From contig NZ_KB911820.1 in assembly GCF_000383675.1 (NCBI RefSeq), positions 1 to 64,000 on the forward strand: a stretch of 64,000 bases of DNA, given 5' to 3'. Origin of the DNA: Terracoccus sp. 273MFTsu3.1 (GTDB taxonomy: Bacteria; Actinomycetota; Actinomycetes; Actinomycetales; Dermatophilaceae). Positions 61,994-64,000 of the stretch are shown here, piece after piece; within the stretch, counting starts at the first letter, position 1; the number at the start of each line of letters is the position of its first letter. Both the position numbers and the translations under genes were made by a program. Below the pieces are notes generated by a model. It was not told the origin of the DNA. It did no database searches and saw nothing but the letters and a program-made list of their open reading frames with translations.

Positions 61994-63115
61994 GTGCCGC
62001 CCAACCAGACGTTCGACCCGCTCGCGTCCCGTCGCACCGCCGACGAGCCGGCTCTCGACGTGTTCGTCTGGGGCACCGTCTTCCTCGACATGATCTTCGC
62101 GGGGCTGCCGAGCGCGCCGAAGCCGGGCACCGAGGTGTGGGCCGACGGGCTCGCCTCGTGCCCCGGCGGCATCGCCAACCTCGCCGTCGCCACCCGCCGC
62201 CTCGGTTTGCGCACCGGGCTCGCGGCGGCCTTCAGCGACGACGACTACGGCGACTTCTGCTGGCGCACCCTCGAGGAGCAGGAGGGCATCGACCTCGCCC
62301 GGAGCCGCCGCTTCGCCGACTGGCACAGCCCCGTCACGATCTCGATGTCGGTCGACCGCGACCGCAGCATGGTCTCGCACGGTCACCCGTCACCCGTCGC
62401 CGCCGCCGAGCTCATCGGGACACCCCCGCGTTCTCGCGCCGTCATGGTCGACCTCGGCGAGGACGAGGTCTTCGGAGCAAGTGGCCGGACCTGGGTCGAC
62501 CGGGCCCGCGACGACGGCGCGCTCGTCTTCGCCGACGTGGGCTGGGACCCCAAGGAGGAGTGGTCGCCGCACGTGCTCGACCGGCTGGAGCGCTGTGACG
62601 TCTTCATGCCCAACGCCGTCGAGGCGATGGCCTACACCGGCACCCGCTCGCCAGTCGAGGCCGTCTACGCCCTCGCCGACCGCGTGCCCGTCGCCATCGT
62701 CACCGACGGCGCCAACGGGGCTCTCGGCATCGACGCCCGCACGGGAGAGGAGTCCCAGGTCCCGTCGCTGCGGGTGCAGGAGGTCGACCCGACCGGCGCC
62801 GGCGACGTCTTCGGGGCCGCCCTGCTCGTCGGCACGCTCGCGGAGTGGCCGCTCGAGCAGCGGATGACCTTCGCCAGCCTCTGCGCCGGCCTCGCGCTCC
62901 AGCAGTACGGCGGCTCGCTGGCGGCACCCGGCTGGGGCGACCTCGTCGACTGGTGGACCGCCCTCGTCTCCGACACGAGCGGCGACGCCTACCACCGCTC
63001 GCTCCGGCGCCGATTCGCCTTCCTCGACGAGATAGTGCCGCGCGTGCCGGTCATGGCGTGCCGTCGCGCGACCGCGACCATCGCCAAGCGCGCCGACGTC
63101 CAGGACCTCGACTGA
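61994..63115 (+). CDS. PfkB-family carbohydrate kinase
   Basis: The product (373 aa) has the ribokinase fold: an N-terminal substrate segment (CPGGIANLAVATRRLGLRTGL) and the C-terminal signature VDPTGAGDVFGAALL at about 265-279, with the catalytic Asp of GAGD. It phosphorylates a sugar or nucleoside with ATP. A basic 45-residue C-terminal tail (RSLRRRFAFLDEI) extends past the usual end. Start GTG 61994 is chosen by leaderless spacing; GTG 61946 would add a poor N-terminus. It is divergent from the GH4 gene. Confidence 0.9.
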   Translation: MPPNQTFDPLASRRTADEPALDVFVWGTVFLDMIFAGLPSAPKPGTEVWADGLASCPGGIANLAVATRRLGLRTGLAAAFSDDDYGDFCWRTLEEQEGIDLARSRRFADWHSPVTISMSVDRDRSMVSHGHPSPVAAAELIGTPPRSRAVMVDLGEDEVFGASGRTWVDRARDDGALVFADVGWDPKEEWSPHVLDRLERCDVFMPNAVEAMAYTGTRSPVEAVYALADRVPVAIVTDGANGALGIDARTGEESQVPSLRVQEVDPTGAGDVFGAALLVGTLAEWPLEQRMTFASLCAGLALQQYGGSLAAPGWGDLVDWWTALVSDTSGDAYHRSLRRRFAFLDEIVPRVPVMACRRATATIAKRADVQDLD

Positions 63116-63148
63116 CCACCTCTCGCCGCCACACGGCACGATGGTGAC

Positions 63149-63574
63149 GTGACCGACCTGCCCGCCGAGCTCCCAGCGGAGCTGCCCGCCGACGTGCCGG
63201 TCGAGCTTGCGGCCGAGCTGCCAGCCGACGTCAGCGACCTCGCGGCACTCGACCTGCGGGCCGCGCAGGTGCAGCACTGGTCGATCGCCGGCGACTCCTT
63301 CACGTGGACCCTGCTCGTCGGCGACACCGACCGCGGCCACGAGCTCGCCAGCATCACCTACGTCGGCGCCGTCGTGCTCCACACCAACCGGCGCGACCTC
63401 GACCGCGCCGTCGCGGCCGCCGCGGAGGTCGAGCGGTCCGAGGTCGTGCCCACTCCCGACGGCGGCTTCGAGCACCGGGTCACGCTCGTGCCGGCCTACC
63501 CGGTCGTCGTCCGCTTCTGGAGCGTCGAGGTGCGCCGGATGCCGGCTCCCGACCACCTGCGACGCGAGCGCTGA
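63149..63574 (+). CDS. hypothetical protein with N-terminal P-A-E-L repeats
   Basis: The product (141 aa) begins with about 28 residues of repeated PAEL/PADV units, then a beta-rich domain (WSIAGDSFTWTLLVGDTDRG, VVVRFWSVEVRRM) that I do not recognise. There is no signal peptide or membrane segment. GTG 63149 lies six bases after CACGAT, which fits a leaderless start. It follows the PfkB gene by 33 bases. Confidence 0.6.
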   Translation: MTDLPAELPAELPADVPVELAAELPADVSDLAALDLRAAQVQHWSIAGDSFTWTLLVGDTDRGHELASITYVGAVVLHTNRRDLDRAVAAAAEVERSEVVPTPDGGFEHRVTLVPAYPVVVRFWSVEVRRMPAPDHLRRER

Positions 63575-63656
63575 CGACCCACCGCGCCACCCGGCATACG
63601 CCCTCGGTGCCGGCGGCACCATCGACCAGCGGGCTTCGGGGTGCGATGGTGAGTGC

Positions 63657-63989
63657 ATGGAGAAGTCGTCCTTGACCGCCCTCGCCCGGGAGCTGCTCGA
63701 GCACGCCACGACGACCTCGAGCGGTCGCGGCGCCGACACGGTCTACGGCGGTCACGAGCACGTGCTGCGCCAGACCGTCGTCGCGCTGGCGGCAGGTCGG
63801 TCGATGACCGAGCACGAGAATCCTGGCGAGGCGACGGTGCAGGTGTTGCGCGGACGGGTGCGCATCAGCACGGCCGACGCGGCCTGGGAGGGCGCACCGG
63901 GTGACCTGCTCGTCGTCCCGCAGGCGCGCCACTCGCTCGAGGCGCTCGAGGACTCGGCCGTGCTGCTCACCGTCGCCAAGCTGCCCTGA
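63657..63989 (+). CDS. small cupin-domain protein
   Basis: The product (110 aa) is a single cupin barrel: AAGRSMTEHENPGEATVQVLRG supplies motif 1 (His and Glu ligands) and PGDLLVVPQARHSLEALEDS motif 2 (His). Such proteins act as small metal enzymes or sugar/ligand binders. ATG 63657 lies six bases after GATGGT, again leaderless spacing. Its stop is 11 bases before the window end. Confidence 0.85.
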   Translation: MEKSSLTALARELLEHATTTSSGRGADTVYGGHEHVLRQTVVALAAGRSMTEHENPGEATVQVLRGRVRISTADAAWEGAPGDLLVVPQARHSLEALEDSAVLLTVAKLP

Positions 63990-64000
63990 CCCGGGCTGGA

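Overview
The window is very GC-rich, gene-dense DNA. Many coding sequences start with GTG, stop and start codons often overlap (ATGA, GTGA, TGATG), and many genes look leaderless. This points to a high-GC actinobacterium. Gene content (SigK/RskA with a fasciclin lipoprotein, GH38 mannosidase, ferredoxin-type sulfite reductase with APS reductase, truncated hemoglobin) fits Micrococcales, perhaps an Intrasporangiaceae/Dermatophilaceae relative. The family-level guess is inference. No tRNA, IS element, prophage or CRISPR array was seen.

Layout. Positions 1-557 hold a leftward rRNA promoter and 16S leader with a boxA; the rRNA genes lie beyond the left edge. Then, mostly on the minus strand: an orphan oligopeptide-type binding protein (0.6-2.4 kb), a small membrane protein, and a sugar ABC operon with a Gfo/Idh/MocA dehydrogenase (3.0-7.4 kb). 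A serine-hydrolase/UvrA-like pair follows (7.7-11.1 kb), then a four-gene operon of an ATP-grasp ligase, an S51-like peptidase/amidotransferase and two esterases (11.2-15.3 kb). Next come HdeD, a YCII protein, and an ABC exporter with its own two-component system (16.7-20.2 kb).

From 22.0 to 25.8 kb is a SigK island: membrane molybdopterin oxidoreductase, fasciclin lipoprotein, sigma factor, zinc anti-sigma factor. Two genes in it share an upstream motif CAATCC-N15/16-CCGAA that I take to be the SigK promoter. Globin, NadR, small kinases, a phosphotransferase and an alpha-mannosidase follow (26-33.5 kb). A tiny zinc-ribbon gene has a CsoR-like palindrome upstream. The assimilatory sulfate reduction operon sir-cysH-cysD-cysN-cysG spans 34.6-40.7 kb.

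The most unusual region is 41.9-58.0 kb. One leftward transcription unit encodes a 1824-residue secreted beta-helix protein, three multicopper-oxidase-like proteins, a membrane-anchored protein and a CopC-CopD fusion. A divergent OmpR-type two-component system faces it across a promoter region with direct repeats. The copper ligands look partitioned: one oxidase keeps only the first-domain HxH motifs, the second keeps only the second-domain HxH motifs, and the third, fused to Ig-like repeats, has almost none. This suggests a heteromeric split multicopper oxidase. The window ends with 5-oxoprolinase genes (pxpA, pxpBC), a GH4 glycosidase, a PfkB kinase and two small genes. Across the whole window the heptamer GGCATAC/GTATGCC is strongly over-represented, including at sites where it forces very rare codons such as ATA.
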